Positions 37,471 through 54,700 of a stretch of DNA of 64,000 nucleotides are shown here, one piece after another. This stretch comes from Rotaria socialis (Eukaryota; Rotifera; Eurotatoria; Philodinida; Philodinidae). Position 1 is the stretch's first letter. Every line of letters begins with the position of its first letter. The notes beneath the pieces are model-generated. The model ran no database searches. It had not been told where the DNA came from and saw only the letters and a list, made by a program, of their open reading frames with translations. The position numbers were made by a program, and so were the translations under genes. Location: positions 62,001-126,000 of the forward strand of contig CAJNYU010002801.1 in assembly GCA_905331475.1 (NCBI GenBank), given 5' to 3'.

Positions 37471-39958
37471 TGTAATGAATCCAGATACAGCTATGCTGTT
37501 CTAATGAATGATAGAGAACGTCAAATGAACAACAGACAGTGGTAGTAGTAGTAGCAGCATACTTCTGTTGTTGTCATCGTTGCCACATCTGTCTTCCGTC
37601 ATCTATTGGTACGCGCATACGTAGCCGTCGATAGCTGCGCGTTTTTTTTAGGGAGCGAACGAGCACGTAAGGGTGCAAGAAAGAATGATGATGATTTTCT
37701 TTCTTTCTTTCTTTCTTTCCTTCTCGTCTTCTTCGCGGGTATGAGAGCGAAGAAACATCACCAGATGGGCACTATGTCTATTACTTTTTTTGATTTCTCG
37801 TTTTTTCTTTGTCTTCTTTTACATGCAACAGCCGGTATACAGAAAAAGAAACATAACATACTGTTTGGATTTTATTATATAGATTGTGAACAAATAACAA
37901 GCTATATTTTGCTTGTTGTTCTATACTATGATGAAGAAGTTTTATATTGAGATGGTCTAAAAGTAGTTTTTTATTTTACAGGAATGCTTTAGATTGATTC
38001 ATGATAAATAAACTTAGATATTATAGAGAAAAAATAAATGAAGCCAGCTGTTTATATTTCTAATGAAATACGACTATCTTACAGATATCATGAGAGTTGC
38101 AATAAAATACTAATGCATTGAACAGCAAAAAGTCATATTAAATCGATCTCCTACGGGTTCATAAGATTGTCTATTATTGAATAAGTATTATTTTCTCGAA
38201 ACTATTTCAAGTTGATTGCAAAGTACAACACATGTGCTATTCGTTCTCTTGTTTGAAGAAAAACACAGCCATCAGATATTTGTTGATCGACAATTTTTAT
38301 TTTAAAGACACAATCAGCAGAAATGATTTATTTTTACACATATAATAATAATCGTCGATTGAATTATGTATACATGCAATATTCACTGTGACTCTTCGAT
38401 ATAAAAATAACAATCGAAATGATGATTTGAATAGAACACTATTGACAATAAGAGTTTTTGAAGATGAATATGACAATCAATTTCCTGAGGATAGAATATT
38501 TGAAGAAAATAAGCTGCTTTTGGTTTCTCTAGTTCTTGAATTTTTGAAAACATGGTGTCTTCCAGCTCACGAAAGTATTTTTGCACGAGATAAAATCAAC
38601 ATTACCAACGACAGAAAAAGAAGATTGTATTACAAAATAACAAAAAGAGCGTTTTACAGACTACTTGATAGACATTTCAGTTAGCAGATGGTCGGTATTT
38701 TTCTATCCTTCAGAGTAATTAATATAGAGTTCTGCGAGCTGAAAAACTTTTCTCATTAGAAAATCAAATTCCCTGTTCAATTCTAACGAACGTCTTTAAC
38801 CATCAAAAATATATCTAGTCGAATAATTTTCAAAAGAATTATATCATTAAAATAATCATTCGAATCTCAAACAATTTTATGATGATAGTAAATAGAAAAA
38901 AGGCCGAGACATTCTTTGAAGTCATTTCTACGAAATCGATAGATTTTTATTTTTGAATGCGACCATCTAATAAATATGATTAGGATAAAATTAGTTCGAC
39001 ATGCAAATAAAAATAAATATAAGGTTCATTCAAGTGAATATACAAAAGAAACGAGTGTAATGAGTTTTACAAAAGTCTTCCGTGAAAAATATATGAGACA
39101 ATAATTATCATACAAAACTGAAATCATTTGTAGTGCGATCGCATAAGCAGGAAATGAGGACTATGGTAGAGACACAAGAGAATAACATGATACAAAATAT
39201 GAGAAAGTAACTCATTTCTGAAAAGGATGAATCCCGGAGACATGAATAGAGTTCGAGAAGCTATTTTGTTTTTATGACAAGAAGACTTTATCTGATTCCA
39301 ACCGAACTTATTAAAGGAAGACTTTTGATTTTAATCTTAGGGATTGTAAGTCATTAGAAGAAAAAACAGTGCTCACAAAAAAAAATGGATAATGTATTTT
39401 TTATGGTTAACAAGCGAAGCTCAGATAGAACTCAACCTTTTCTTCCTGAGTAATGCCATTTGTTCGGGTAAAGGAGTTTTTTCTTGGCAAACATCAGGAC
39501 TAGTATTTTAGAAAAGAACGCATTCCTTTGTCGTATAATTATAGTCGAATGATGAATGAGCCGAAAGGGTGAAAATGAGCCGCATTCTATTTTTTTTTCT
39601 TTATATCAGATTTCTATTGGTTATCTACGGTTACATATTTATCAATTAATATTTTATTCTTAGTATTTCACCGTTGATGCATTTGTCCTATCTACCGAAA
39701 AAAAAATATAACCAACATCACCTGCTTCCGGTAGCGCACTTCCCTTTTGCTCTACAAATAAATTGTCTTCAGGACAGTGGCTTGACTTCTACAATAACAT
39801 ATATGTCATAATGGGTCTTAGCAGGAAATTTAACTTTTGCTTTTGCAATTGCGCTCTCTCATTAGCATACTACAGCTTAAGATCACTTTTATCGTCGCAA
39901 ACGATGATAAATAAATGCATGTAGATAGAAAAGAATATTGAATTCAGCGTATATGCTA
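37471..39958. other. Intergenic region
   Basis: Upstream of the CxxC-protein gene. A TTTC microsatellite lies at 37695-37723. Both strands near 38383-38684 have frames of 67-98 codons; the minus-strand one begins with a helical, charged peptide but has no recognisable domain or partner exons, so it is not called. Confidence 0.45.
37695..37723 (+). repeat. TTTC microsatellite
   Basis: Six to seven TTTC units interrupted at the end, in the 5' flank of the CxxC-protein gene. Confidence 0.8.
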
Positions 39959-40622
39959 CAGGGGAAATTGAAATTTCAATCTCACCAAGGGCAAATTAAA
40001 ATTTTAGTTTCTCCTACAGGAAAGTTTTAAACTGCCCTAGTAGAAATAAATATATCATTTTTTTCTATTCGCAAATTCTATATTACCATGAAAATGATTA
40101 AATATTGCAAAATAGCCTTATGTTTTCAAGCTAAATAATCTTACAACAAAAAAAAACAATAGAAACGACCTACCTCACTGAAACTAACACACTTATATCT
40201 AGAAAAAAAAGGATCACATATTTGAGCACACGCATTCAGATCCAATTGCAGAAGTATGTTATTGTAATGGCACATGTGCTACAAAGTAGTGCCCATGCAA
40301 GACGAAATATATTAAAAGTGCGCAAAATGTCACCCAAAAAACAAATGCGCGTGGTCAAATATGTGATCTTTTTTTTCTCTAGATATAAATTTGTTAGTTT
40401 CAGTAAGGTAGGTCGTTTCTATTGTTTTTTTTGTTGTTGTAAGATTATTTAGCTTGAAAACATAAGGTTATTTTGCAATATTTAATCATTTTCATGGTAA
40501 TATAGAATTTGCGAATAGAAAAAATGATATATTTATTTCTACTAGGGCAGTTTAAAACTTTCCTGTAGAAGAAACTAAAATTTTAATTTGCTCTAGGTGA
40601 GATTGAATTTTCAATTTCCCTG
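39959..40622. mobile_element. Foldback miniature element, 664 bp, TA target site
   Basis: Two inverted arms of about 280 bp (39959-40240 and 40355-40622) match closely over their full length and enclose a spacer of about 110 bp. The termini are CAGGGGAAATTG and its complement CAATTTCCCTG, each bordered by TA, as expected for a Tc1/mariner-type target duplication. The arms share landmarks such as AAACGACCTACC / GGTAGGTCGTTT. There is no coding capacity; frames inside are chance. The high arm identity indicates a young insertion or ongoing arm conversion. Confidence 0.85.
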
Positions 40623-41786
40623 TAACATATATTACTCTCTTTTCTACAATCGTTTTACCCTATAGCTATAGTTATTTTAGAATAATAAACCCGCACGAGG
40701 TTCGATGTTCACTCCCTTTAATTCTTAACTCACGCTTTGGATACATGCGTCTTAAATTAGAATATTTCTTTTAGTATTTATCAATTATAAAGTTTTAAAA
40801 ATTATTTTAAACAAGAAAGTCATATTATTAATTATACACATACATCGCAGTGTTCTGATAAATCCCGAGGGACACGTCCGTTGCAAATAAGTTTTTCGCT
40901 GGAATCCTGACAAGCGCTGTTATATAAGGCTTACCAAGTCAGATAGATTGAAGTGTTTATAAGACTGACAATTTATTTACTTTCTTGAGAGCAATACGCG
41001 TTATATAATAATAAAACAGGAATCCTAGGCGAAAGCAATCGGTAAGTAAGAAATACTATTATCATCATTTTAATGTGACGAGCAAAGTGTAGTCAGTGTA
41101 AAGGAGTATAAAATTATTTTAACTACAACCGACGAGCTAATTTTTCTAAATTCTAGTTATTTATCACATATGAATGGTAAATCCTTGAGTAGAAATTCAT
41201 TATTCAAGTAGATTTTAGTCGAATAAAGCATATAACTAAAGAAATCTGCTCATTATTTTTATTATTTTTATAATATATATCGGCGTGTGGCCAGAATTTC
41301 TCTAGTATCATCTATGTTCATATTATACGCTTCTTTACTTTTCATAACAATTATCAACCTTATTTCTTTCTTGCGGAAAATTTTCTATACTTCTAGTCAT
41401 TTTTTCCTGTCGAGTTAGGAGCTAAAGGATTATATTTATAATTGCTCGTTTAGAATGACGAGTTTATTTATCAAATAAAGCGTTAATCGACTAGGTTGTT
41501 CTCGTCGAAAAGAAAATAGAATTATTTGCATTTTGACACGCACATGATTCAATCATAGAAACCAGACACATAGAAAGCAGACGAACGCGAACATAAAATG
41601 ACTTTCATGCTATTTTCTTTTCTATGCTCAAGCTAAACTTGTTAATGAATAATTGTTTTCACTTGTAAACCATCATATTAACGTTGATTTTTTTAGAAAA
41701 AAAATACATCGGCGAAAAATTTTCCTAACGGAAATAGTTATAGACATTATTTCTTCGAACTATTTTTCTTCTTTATTTCTAGCATT

Positions 41787-42005
41787 ATGAGTCGTTTACG
41801 AGTGGAACGTGCCGAGGAACTGCCGCAAACAATTCTGCAAGAAGAATCATCCGCTTTAACCAATACCAATCAACTTGATAATACGACTGAAACACATCCG
41901 ACAGTTAATGACCACCTAGCTAATTTACGTCGGCGGGCGCCAACTCGACATTCAATAAAATCTTTAACAAGTCGAAAATCACCAAAACAAGGTTCAATAA
42001 AGGAG
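41787..42005 (+). CDS. AHCYL: AHCYL alternative first coding exon a
   Basis: ATG at 41787 lies five bases after an acceptor (TTTATTTCTAG), so a 5' UTR exon is spliced to it. The frame runs 73 codons to a donor GAG|GTAAAT in phase 0, matching the phase of the core exon at 45987. The peptide is hydrophilic, Ser/Arg-rich (ends KSPKQGSIKE). The link to the gene is by phase and position only. Confidence 0.55.
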
Positions 42006-42315
42006 GTAAATGTTTCTATCGTATTTATTCCTATATCACCAGAAAGAATGTGCAAAATTTTCTCTATTAGTGTAGTTGTATTTTTCGATTAAATACTTAT
42101 TTGACATTATAGAACAAGTATTTTATTAGTTATGTACTCGTATTAGTAGTTAGAAAGCATATATACACTTGTATAAGCGATGAAACAGATATGAACCAAT
42201 GATTACAATTCTATTGCATTCTATAATTAAGAATATTAGACAGATTTTTTCTATTTTTCGAGATCTGGGATAAACATTTTTTTAATCTCTTCTGTCCTCG
42301 CCGGCTGTCAGTTAC

Positions 42316-42324
42316 TATATAAAA
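42316..42324 (+). promoter_or_regulatory. TATA box upstream of AHCYL exon b
   Basis: CTATATAAAAACC gives a good TATA box 123 bases before the ATG at 42447. It fits an independent promoter for that first exon. Confidence 0.5.
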
Positions 42325-42446
42325 ACCAAGCCGGAATTACACGGCTGAACATAGAACAGAGAAAAAGATAGTCAAGAATGAACATTTATTTATTATCATT
42401 CAAATCTGTTTTTGTTCACCGCCATACTATAGAAACTAAATAGAAG

Positions 42447-42698
42447 ATGTTTGCTTTGAAAAAGTCAAGTAAGAATAAACGAACATCAAACAAATATCCA
42501 CGTAAACAGCCGAATTCATTGAATGAAACAAAAATACTATACAATATTCCAAGTGTTTCGCAAATAGCTCCACTTCCCGAAGTTCATTCGCATGGCATTT
42601 TACCCGTGTTAAGTGTTGATAGACGTGACTCATCGAACACAATAGAATCGGACGATGTATTTTTATTAAATGCAGATGTATCAAATGATCATCAATCG
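42447..42698 (+). CDS. AHCYL: AHCYL alternative first coding exon b
   Basis: ATG at 42447 opens 84 codons to a donor (TCG|GTGGGT) in phase 0, compatible with the core exon at 45987. The peptide starts MFALKKSSKNKRTSNKY, basic then Ser/Asp-rich. It has its own TATA box upstream. Confidence 0.55.
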
Positions 42699-45276
42699 GT
42701 GGGTGAATATAGCTTCAATTTTTTTCAACTACAGAAATCATCCTTTCGTTTATTAAGGTTCTTTAACGTAAGACTAAATTTGTATTCAACTTTTCTAGTG
42801 TTACTACAGCTAGATAGTGACAAATGACACATGTTAACGCTAATTTACACATTCTCTGCACTACTATTGATACGAAGAATGTTTGCTAAGTATCACGCAT
42901 GCCCGATCAATTGTAATTCGAGATTTTAAGTGTCAAGAAAATTGAACATTTTTTAAAGCGAACACTCTCTTATACCATTTAGAATTACTGTTTAGTGTAG
43001 ATAGCTTAGATCTTTCGGTTTGGTTCTACCATGCACCAATAAACCAATTCATATCAGCCACAAAAAAAATACTCACTAATACTATATTCTAAAACATATG
43101 TCACAGTTGACATGATAATTTCAGTTGAGATTGGAATGGTCGAAAAAAATAATTAATCAAAAAAATATATTTTTCTTTTTTTTCTGCTCGTGATAACAGA
43201 TTATAGAAAAACAGAATAGAGAAGAAATATTTCTCAGATAAATTCAATGTCCCCATAGTTTAAAAAATAGACTGAGTTGAATTATTTAAAAACTCATTGT
43301 AAAAAAATGCAAGGAATAATTCTCAATATAAAAATTTCTAAAGTCAGATCTCAACAAAAATTCTATTAAAAAAATTATGAAAAAAACTATTCCAAACTCG
43401 CCTGCCGTATATATAATATCGACAATCCCAACTAGCTCTTCTACCAAATGGGATTCTTAGAGTACAGATTTGGATTCCCTATTGCATATTTATCGAATAA
43501 ATAAAAAACATCTGACGAATAAAAGATAGAACAAGAATAATTCCATTGTATTTTACTTTACTCATATTAGAATTACTTTAAGTTCCTGTGTACGAATGAA
43601 TGAAGCCGTTGTTTTGCAATTTGTTCAGTTCGAAAAGAGTGAATAGGATGAAATTTTCATTGAAAGATTCACGATTTTGGCTTGTTTTTTCCTCGAAATG
43701 TATTTTTATTCATTTCAAAAGCAAATAGACGCAGCAAAAATATTTATCGTCATTCATGTTGTCTCAGTCAGGTATTCTTTCGATTTAGTGAGGATCACTG
43801 CATTTGATTGGAAGATAAAATATATAGTTATTGATGCATAAGATAAATTAAAATCAAAACGCAATGCTCATCCAGATTTCATTATTATAAATCGGTTTCG
43901 TAAAAAACAATTTGAATAATCTTTACTCATCCTATGAGAATTATAATCAGAACAACAATCTTATTCATAATCAGTCAATTTGAAAAGGGTTCTCTCAAGT
44001 TTCTTATTAAAATGTTCATCTGTTTTATTTATAGCATCGTACATGTCTTGATCCAACCGTTCGACAACAATATTCTTATTCTCAAAGCTCAGCGCTATCT
44101 GATGGAAGTAAGCTCTTTTGTTCGAACCCTTGAATAGATAGTCAATTATCATTATCCATTTTGTATTAAAAAATAAAAATATGAATCCAAAATGAGAGAA
44201 TATAACAAAAGAAACAATACCCTTGTTAATAGTGTTTTATTGTGTCATTGATGCAATGAACCGTAAGCAACCAACAGAAAGCACTCAATAAAAACAAAAT
44301 ATTCCTTCGCTTGACTAGCTTTCAAATATTCATTATTTATATTCAATTTTCCTCTAATCATAAATACCAAAATACGATACGATTAGTATGTTTTTTTGCT
44401 CGTAGTATTATATAGGAATTTCATGTTTTATTAGAAGATAACGAATAAAAAACATCAAATATTAATGCCTTGGCATTTAGTATAATATTATCATTTACCA
44501 TGCGTTGATTCAATACATTTTGTAGACGTTGCTATTGGTCTTTAACTATAAATCAACAAATATAACAACATGCATATCAGTGGTGATAGAAGAATAGCGA
44601 TGCCTGTTGGAATCTACTATCAACTCTCTATGGGACAATCATTACCAAACATATCTATTTCTGTGACATTGACAGTGCACCAAAATATAAATAATCCTAT
44701 TTCTCTATTCAATTACATTCCATGAGCGTGGTTTTGTTGTCACCGAGGGCATCGAGATCGACAAGAATATCAATTTCGATACGCCATATGTCAGTAAACT
44801 ATGTTGAAGTTATTTCAGTTTTTTCTATTTTTAACAGCAGAAAATGAGGCTACTAGTTGTTCTTATTATTGCATAGTAGATAATATGTGTTATTATGAAT
44901 GCTATCCATTACGTTGTTTATCAAATTATTCTAGTCAAAGCCATCTGTTAAGAATATCGATGTCATTCAAATAGCTTTGTGCCATCTTGAGATTTTGAAA
45001 AATTGCAATTGATCCCCACGCGAACGGCCAATAAATCTCTACAAAATGACACCATCACACTTCGCATGTATGAAAAGTACAATTTGTCTATTGCTGCGGA
45101 ATAAAAACATATCTTTCAATGCTTGAGATAAAATCTATATATAGGCATAATTAAATGCATCGAATGATTCACTTAATGTAATAGAATAAAAACATGATTT
45201 GAAAAAGTTGATTACTCTTTCTCGTGCATATTGTTTTCTCAGCTAGTCTCAGAATATTCAATATACTATATACATT

Positions 45277-45321
45277 AGAGAAAGAAAGAAAGAAAGAAAG
45301 AAAAAAAGAAAGAAAAAAGAG
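45277..45321 (+). repeat. GAAA microsatellite
   Basis: About ten GAAA units, partly degenerate, 190 bp upstream of the AHCYL start at 45507. Confidence 0.85.
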
Positions 45322-45506
45322 ACAGTCAAGAAAGAAAATTATGTCGTTCTCATTTTCCTCTAAGATGAGAAGAACGAGAAAGACACTAACACCTACTTCA
45401 TCATCACCATCGTCGGTCTATTTATTTTCTTCGTTGGTGCGTATGTGGTATTGTTATTGACGATTTTATCATCACACTATAAAGTTATTTTTTCTTGAAT
45501 AAACTC

Positions 45507-49122
<3,616 letters not shown>

Positions 49123-50471
49123 TTTTTTACTCTTTTTTGGCTACACACTATACAACCCCTTGTAATCTGTGTGTCAATGTCATTTATTGTAGAATGTTTA
49201 AAAAAAAAGAGGAACTTAATAATCACTCGGTGGAATTAAACTAAGAGTTATTCACAAAAATATTCTGATAAGTCAAAGATGCATTCAAATAGATGCAGAC
49301 TAGAAAATTGCTATAAACATAGTTCGCCAAGAAATATTAAACGTAAAATTTATCTATTCATTTACTTTTGATGTGTTGTTAGCCTATTTCGTTCATAGCG
49401 ACACGTTTATTTTTCTATAACAAACAAAATTGAATTCGACCAATAGTAGATAAACCTAATCGATTTGCATTATTGATAAAAAAACGAAATAGAAATTCAT
49501 GCGTCTCGTGTTTTCAAATGGAATGCATCTGTGTACACAGTCATATCAAAAATAATTTTAGAATTGTTATGTGGTTCTAACCGTTCAACGCCTATCGGCT
49601 AACTTCTATCCGGTAAACATCTATTTCAGTGACCTGTTGTCACAAAACCAGATTTCCTTTTTTACTAAAGAATTCCTAAGTGCTATTTAATTGTACGAAT
49701 TGAAATTAAAAATATATAACTAGTTAAACCCATGAGCAGCAATTATTCTAGCTTCTAATAATAACGAAGTTAGAATTAGTATCGTCATCTTAATTAAATG
49801 CAACTATGTAATTTTGTGATCAAACAAGGTAACTCACTCCATATCAAACTTACAGAAAGCCTATTGCTAAATAGCTTTTTTTCCCGTTATACGAATGCAT
49901 GAAACGTTAAATGATTAATCCCGAATAAAAATTGTCTTGCTTTTTTTTTATGTATCGTATTGTACTTCGTATCAACGATTTCTGGCTGTCATAACTTGAT
50001 TGGTGCACGTTTTTGACGTATGGATCATATGATGATTGTGATAAAGTAATGCATTGCTTTCCATCATCTTTGACATTTTGAGTGAAAACCTGATATTTGT
50101 GAGAGCCATTCAGAGAATTGCTGATTTGAAATTTGCACTTAATAAGATATTTTTTCAGAAAGCATGAGACTGGCTCGATAATAACTGACGAAATCTAAAT
50201 TCTGTTCGAATATTTGTCGATTACTTATTATTACATGAATCGATAAATTATACCAATCAATTAATCTTTCTAAATACTAATAGTTTTTATCGCATTAGTA
50301 TATATCAAAGAAACAGCTATTCTGATGGCATTGAATAGGGCATATTTTTCTTTGCCAAACAACAATAATTATACTAAATACATTCTGCCGTTCGCCAAAA
50401 AAATAAATGTGTGAACGATAAATTATCGTACCACTCGTAATATCTTTTATTTTCTTTCTGTTTACTCTTAG

Positions 50472-50568
50472 ATCATTATCTAAATTGTATCAATTGACCG
50501 GCGAACTTGAGAGCGTGAGAGAAATGCAAGTATGTGCACTTTTTTTATTCAATCATCTTCTATTTTAA
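50472..50568 (+). other. Candidate alternative last exon of AHCYL
   Basis: A donor (TACTACAG|GTTGAA) at 49025 in the AHCYL C-terminus can pair with an acceptor TTACTCTTAG ending at 50471. The phase fits (AG+A = Arg) and adds a tail beginning SLSKLYQLTGELESVREMQ, then reading to a stop at 50566-50568 unless a donor at 50530 is used. Animal AHCYL proteins normally end just after YYR, so the extension is unusual. Confidence 0.4.
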
Positions 50569-51257
50569 AACTATTTTAGATTAATGATGTGAATATGCAC
50601 ATTGATTACATCATATCAAATTACCGAACTCATTTTGAAATATGAATCGAAACAAAAATGAAAGAATCCATCGAATTTATAAGACTTTCTTCTTTGCAAT
50701 CTCATTCATACTGCATCGTCAGACTCGAAGGTTTCATCTGGTACAGAACAAAAAAGAAATCGTTCAATACAATTCTGTTTAGAATCTAATCTTTCATTTG
50801 AAATGAAATACAACTATTGATTGTTGGCAAACCATCAGTTTTCTTCTTTCAAAACTAATTATCAACTTCGCACGAGGACTTACACCTCTTTTTTTCTCTC
50901 TAACAATAATACTATTGATGATATCTTGCTGTTCCGCCCCGGGGGAAAATTCCTAGATTATTCTTGTATCCTATTATCTCTAATAAAATTCGAATTACAT
51001 CTAGATTGATATCATCATTTTAATTCTTGTGCAACTGGCAGTCTAATTTATTCTGTCCTTAATAAGTCATTCAAAGAATTACATGTCCATTAATAATACT
51101 AGAAAGTATATTGTCAACTCAATTCGTTTCATATTTAATTGATAACAATAGAAATATTACTTTGTACAATCAATACCTTTTTCGTGTCTTCACTTAAACC
51201 TTGAATGACAAGTATACGTAAAGCCTAGCATATATGTGTACATTCGCGTACATATAA

Positions 51258-51259
<2 letters not shown>

Positions 51260-51289
<30 letters not shown>
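51260..51289. repeat. TA microsatellite
   Basis: Fifteen uninterrupted TA/AT units in the 5' flank of the innexin gene. Confidence 0.9.
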
Positions 51290-51291
<2 letters not shown>

Positions 51292-51707
51292 AAAACGCGT
51301 CTGTTCTTTAACGGTTGGTTATTCTCCTTCTTTTTTTTTGTTGCTGGTCTCTGAATGCGTTCCTCGTCCTATCAAGGCGAATATGAAGACACTTCAATGC
51401 ATGCATAGCTATGGCACGACCGAGAGCAGTCGATGAAAAAGAAGAAGCATAGCTCTTTTTTTCTCGCGACCACTTTTCTTTTTTCTATAGCGACATCGTT
51501 TTTTCCTCTCATACGGAAAAGAAACACAACGTCAAATAGGCCGTAAACCGCAACGCATAAGAAACGTGATGCTCTCCGAGATAGAAATCGACGAGTAAGA
51601 TTTTTCCTTCTGTTTACGATGTAAAATACTTGACGAGTTTTATATTGAGCTGAGTCATTTACTAAAGAATATTATTTTAGAAATTTGTTTCGTAATGAAG
51701 TAAAGTA

Positions 51708-54700
51708 ATGGTGGACATACTTTATATTATTACGTTAGTTCCAACGGTACTTCTATCATCGTTGAGATCGGATGATGATGCATTTGATAAAATAAATTAT
51801 AAGTACACTGTTGCTTTACTCGTTCTTTTTGCGACGATAACAGCAACGAAACAATTTGACGATGATAGAATAGAATGTTGGAATCGAGCAAATTTTATAA
51901 AATCTTACATAGCGTATACAAATCAAATATGTTACATTTCGTCAACATATTATGTTAATCGGAATAAGACAATACCTGACAACATACAAGACCGGTAAGT
52001 GAATTTTCATTAAATTCCTTCAATCGAGAAATAAAAAAATGATTCATTATTATTATGACAAATTTACAGAATTGATGAAAGAATGATGCGTATTTATAGA
52101 AAGCTCTAGCATCAAATAAAAATCTATTGTCAATAATAAAATATTTTCATCTGTTGATTGCTTTTTACAATAATGTAGAATGGCATCATGCATGTATATT
52201 TTTACACTCAATGTGTTATAAGATAATCATCTATATCATTGAGTAACGTTTAGAACTGTGTTGTTTTTCTTTTGGATTTGTTCTTCAACATGCATACGGT
52301 CCTATTTCTTATTCATTGTAAGACTTCAATTTAACGCTTGTCTTGCTTCCTTGCTATTGCAAGCATTAATGCGTAGAATTATCCGTTTTTATTATATTAC
52401 TTACTAGAATAACAGTCACAATCGTTACGTATTTGTAATAAATCATGTATTTTTAATCGACTTTTTTTATTGTGGTGTACCAATCAGTAGTACGCCGAAA
52501 TGATCGCAAAAAATACCTTCTTCATATTTTACCTTCTTTTTTGTTCTTCACCGAGAAGGACGTCCTAGCAAAAACGACATGAATCGGTTGGTAGAAGAAT
52601 AACTTTAGAGACATGAAAGATCGTTGCTCTATACGCCTTAGTGATGCTTTATTTTCTCTTCTTCGCATCAAAAATCGTATTCCAAGAATTTCTCATTTTA
52701 AATTAATATAAGCTTCTTTCTTTTTGTGTCTCAGAAGGATTACATAACAACAAATTGCCAGGCAGCTTATGCGGAAATAGATAGAATAAAAAAAATAATC
52801 AATTATTGGTACCAACAGCTATTTCGTGTTTCATATTGTCATCAGATGGTTATTTTACGAGCAGCTTTTTTTTTGTTAAAATTCGATGTAAATATGTAAC
52901 AAACAAACAGTAGAAAATTATATTTGAATATTTATCTGTTAAATGATATAATAAAATATGTATTGTCGTGCATGAGTTTTTTTAATTACTTAGTTTGACC
53001 TTGTCTTATCAAAGTACGTAATAATAATAATAATAAATTAAACTGATAGTTTATTATTCATGTAAAAAATACTGGCTAGCTATTTGTTAAAACAGAAAGA
53101 GTTTCACTACAAATTCCAACAAGGCAATACTCTGAAAAAAATAAAGGAGCTTTACAGAACCCTCCGAAAAGGTTCTGCAGATTTTCAAAATGCTCCAAAT
53201 GTGTTCAAAGTCTCAAAAAAAGGATGAAAATTTTGACAGAACCTTTTGAAGGTTCTGCGTTTTACCCAAGTGCAGAACCATCTCTTACAGAACCTTTTTT
53301 TCGGTTCTTTACAGCAAAAAAAGGTTCCGTGAGAAAATACGAAACCTTGAAGGTTCTGTACAAAACGATTGGGTTCAGTACGGAACCATTAAGGTTACGC
53401 ACCAATGGTTAATGGTTTCGTACAGAACCTTCAAGGTTTCGTATTTTCTCACGGAACCTTTTTTTGCTGTACAGAACCGAAAAAAAGGTTCTGTCAAAAT
53501 TTTTATCCTTTTTTTGAGACTTTGAACACATTTGGAGCATTTTGAAAATCTACAGAACCTTTTCGGAGGGTTCTGTAAGCCTCCTTTATTTTTTTCAGAG
53601 TACTCTGAAATGTTATTATTAAAAAAAATAACACTCGAGATGTGCGACGATGTTGAAAAACTTGAACAGCGAACCGCTACCAACCGAATCAATTGTGCAT
53701 ACTTGAGTAGCATAAAAATCGATCGATTCTCAGGGCGTCTCTTTATATGTATTATGCGATTTTGACAGTATAAGCTCGTACTTGGCTTGCTTATCACTAA
53801 ACTTTATCTGTTTCTTTCCATGGCATTATCCGACAATTTTACTGTCACCTTCTATCAGTAGAAAAGGACGTTCACATTCGATGTACGTTATATTCTTGTT
53901 TAATTTAGAGAATTTAAATAGAAGATGATTATGTTTTTATTTTGAGACGTTCACTTGCAGTTTTCATCAATTCAACATAGTATGCTATTGTCTATTGTGT
54001 AATGAAGCCTCTCAATTTGATGGTATAAACCCCGCTACAGAATAGAAGCCGGGGTGGTGTCTCTGTTGCGCAAGCTATAATTTTGTAACATAGCATGTCC
54101 TGATGCCAGTTTTTGCGTTATGTGATAGAGAAATGTTTATCCTTTCATTTTTCATCGGTTTTAGTTCATTTTGCATGAAGTAAGCCCAGCTTTTCAACCG
54201 AGAAATCTAGCCCACGGGGTAGGCTTCTATTCCGTGTAGGGGTTTAGTTTAATTAGAAGTTTTATGAGAGACATTAAAGAAAACCTTTTTAAAGTGATTA
54301 ATTATGAGCCAATAAGCTTGTCTAAGCGCATGTTCAAAATTAATTAAAGAAGAAGAAAACGGCAGATTGTTTTAATATGAACATCTGAGGATTTATTATT
54401 GAATTGATTACATTGTTTTTGTGTTGATTTAGAATGGATCGTAGATTAAATTATTATCAATGGACACCGTTTATTATTTTACTGATGGCATTATTTTTTT
54501 ATATACCACGTTTAGTATGGCGTGCGTTAAGTGTTCGTTCAGGTATTGATCTTCTCGATTTGGTTGAAGCAGCTGATGACATAAGATCAGTTAAACAATT
54601 CGATGGGCATGGTCCATTAGTCCAACATATTGTTGATACAATTGATATGTATGTTGATGATGCACGTCGACAAATCGATGCTGAAAAACGACAAACAGCA

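Larger units (their letters stand above)
49123..51707. other. Spacer between AHCYL and innexin
   Basis: Apart from a candidate alternative AHCYL exon (50472-50568) and a TA microsatellite (51260-51289), nothing is recognisable. The innexin promoter should lie in the last kilobase. Confidence 0.5.

Noticed and set aside
38383-38684. Overlapping frames on both strands, one with a charged helical peptide
   Set aside because: No recognisable domain and no partner exons; overlap on both strands suggests chance in AT-rich DNA.
43961-44152. 63-codon minus-strand frame with coiled-coil-like composition
   Set aside because: Located between AHCYL alternative exons with no splice partners or recognised family.
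53224-53797. Mirror-image frames on both strands
   Set aside because: They are produced by the two arms of the foldback element in innexin intron 1.
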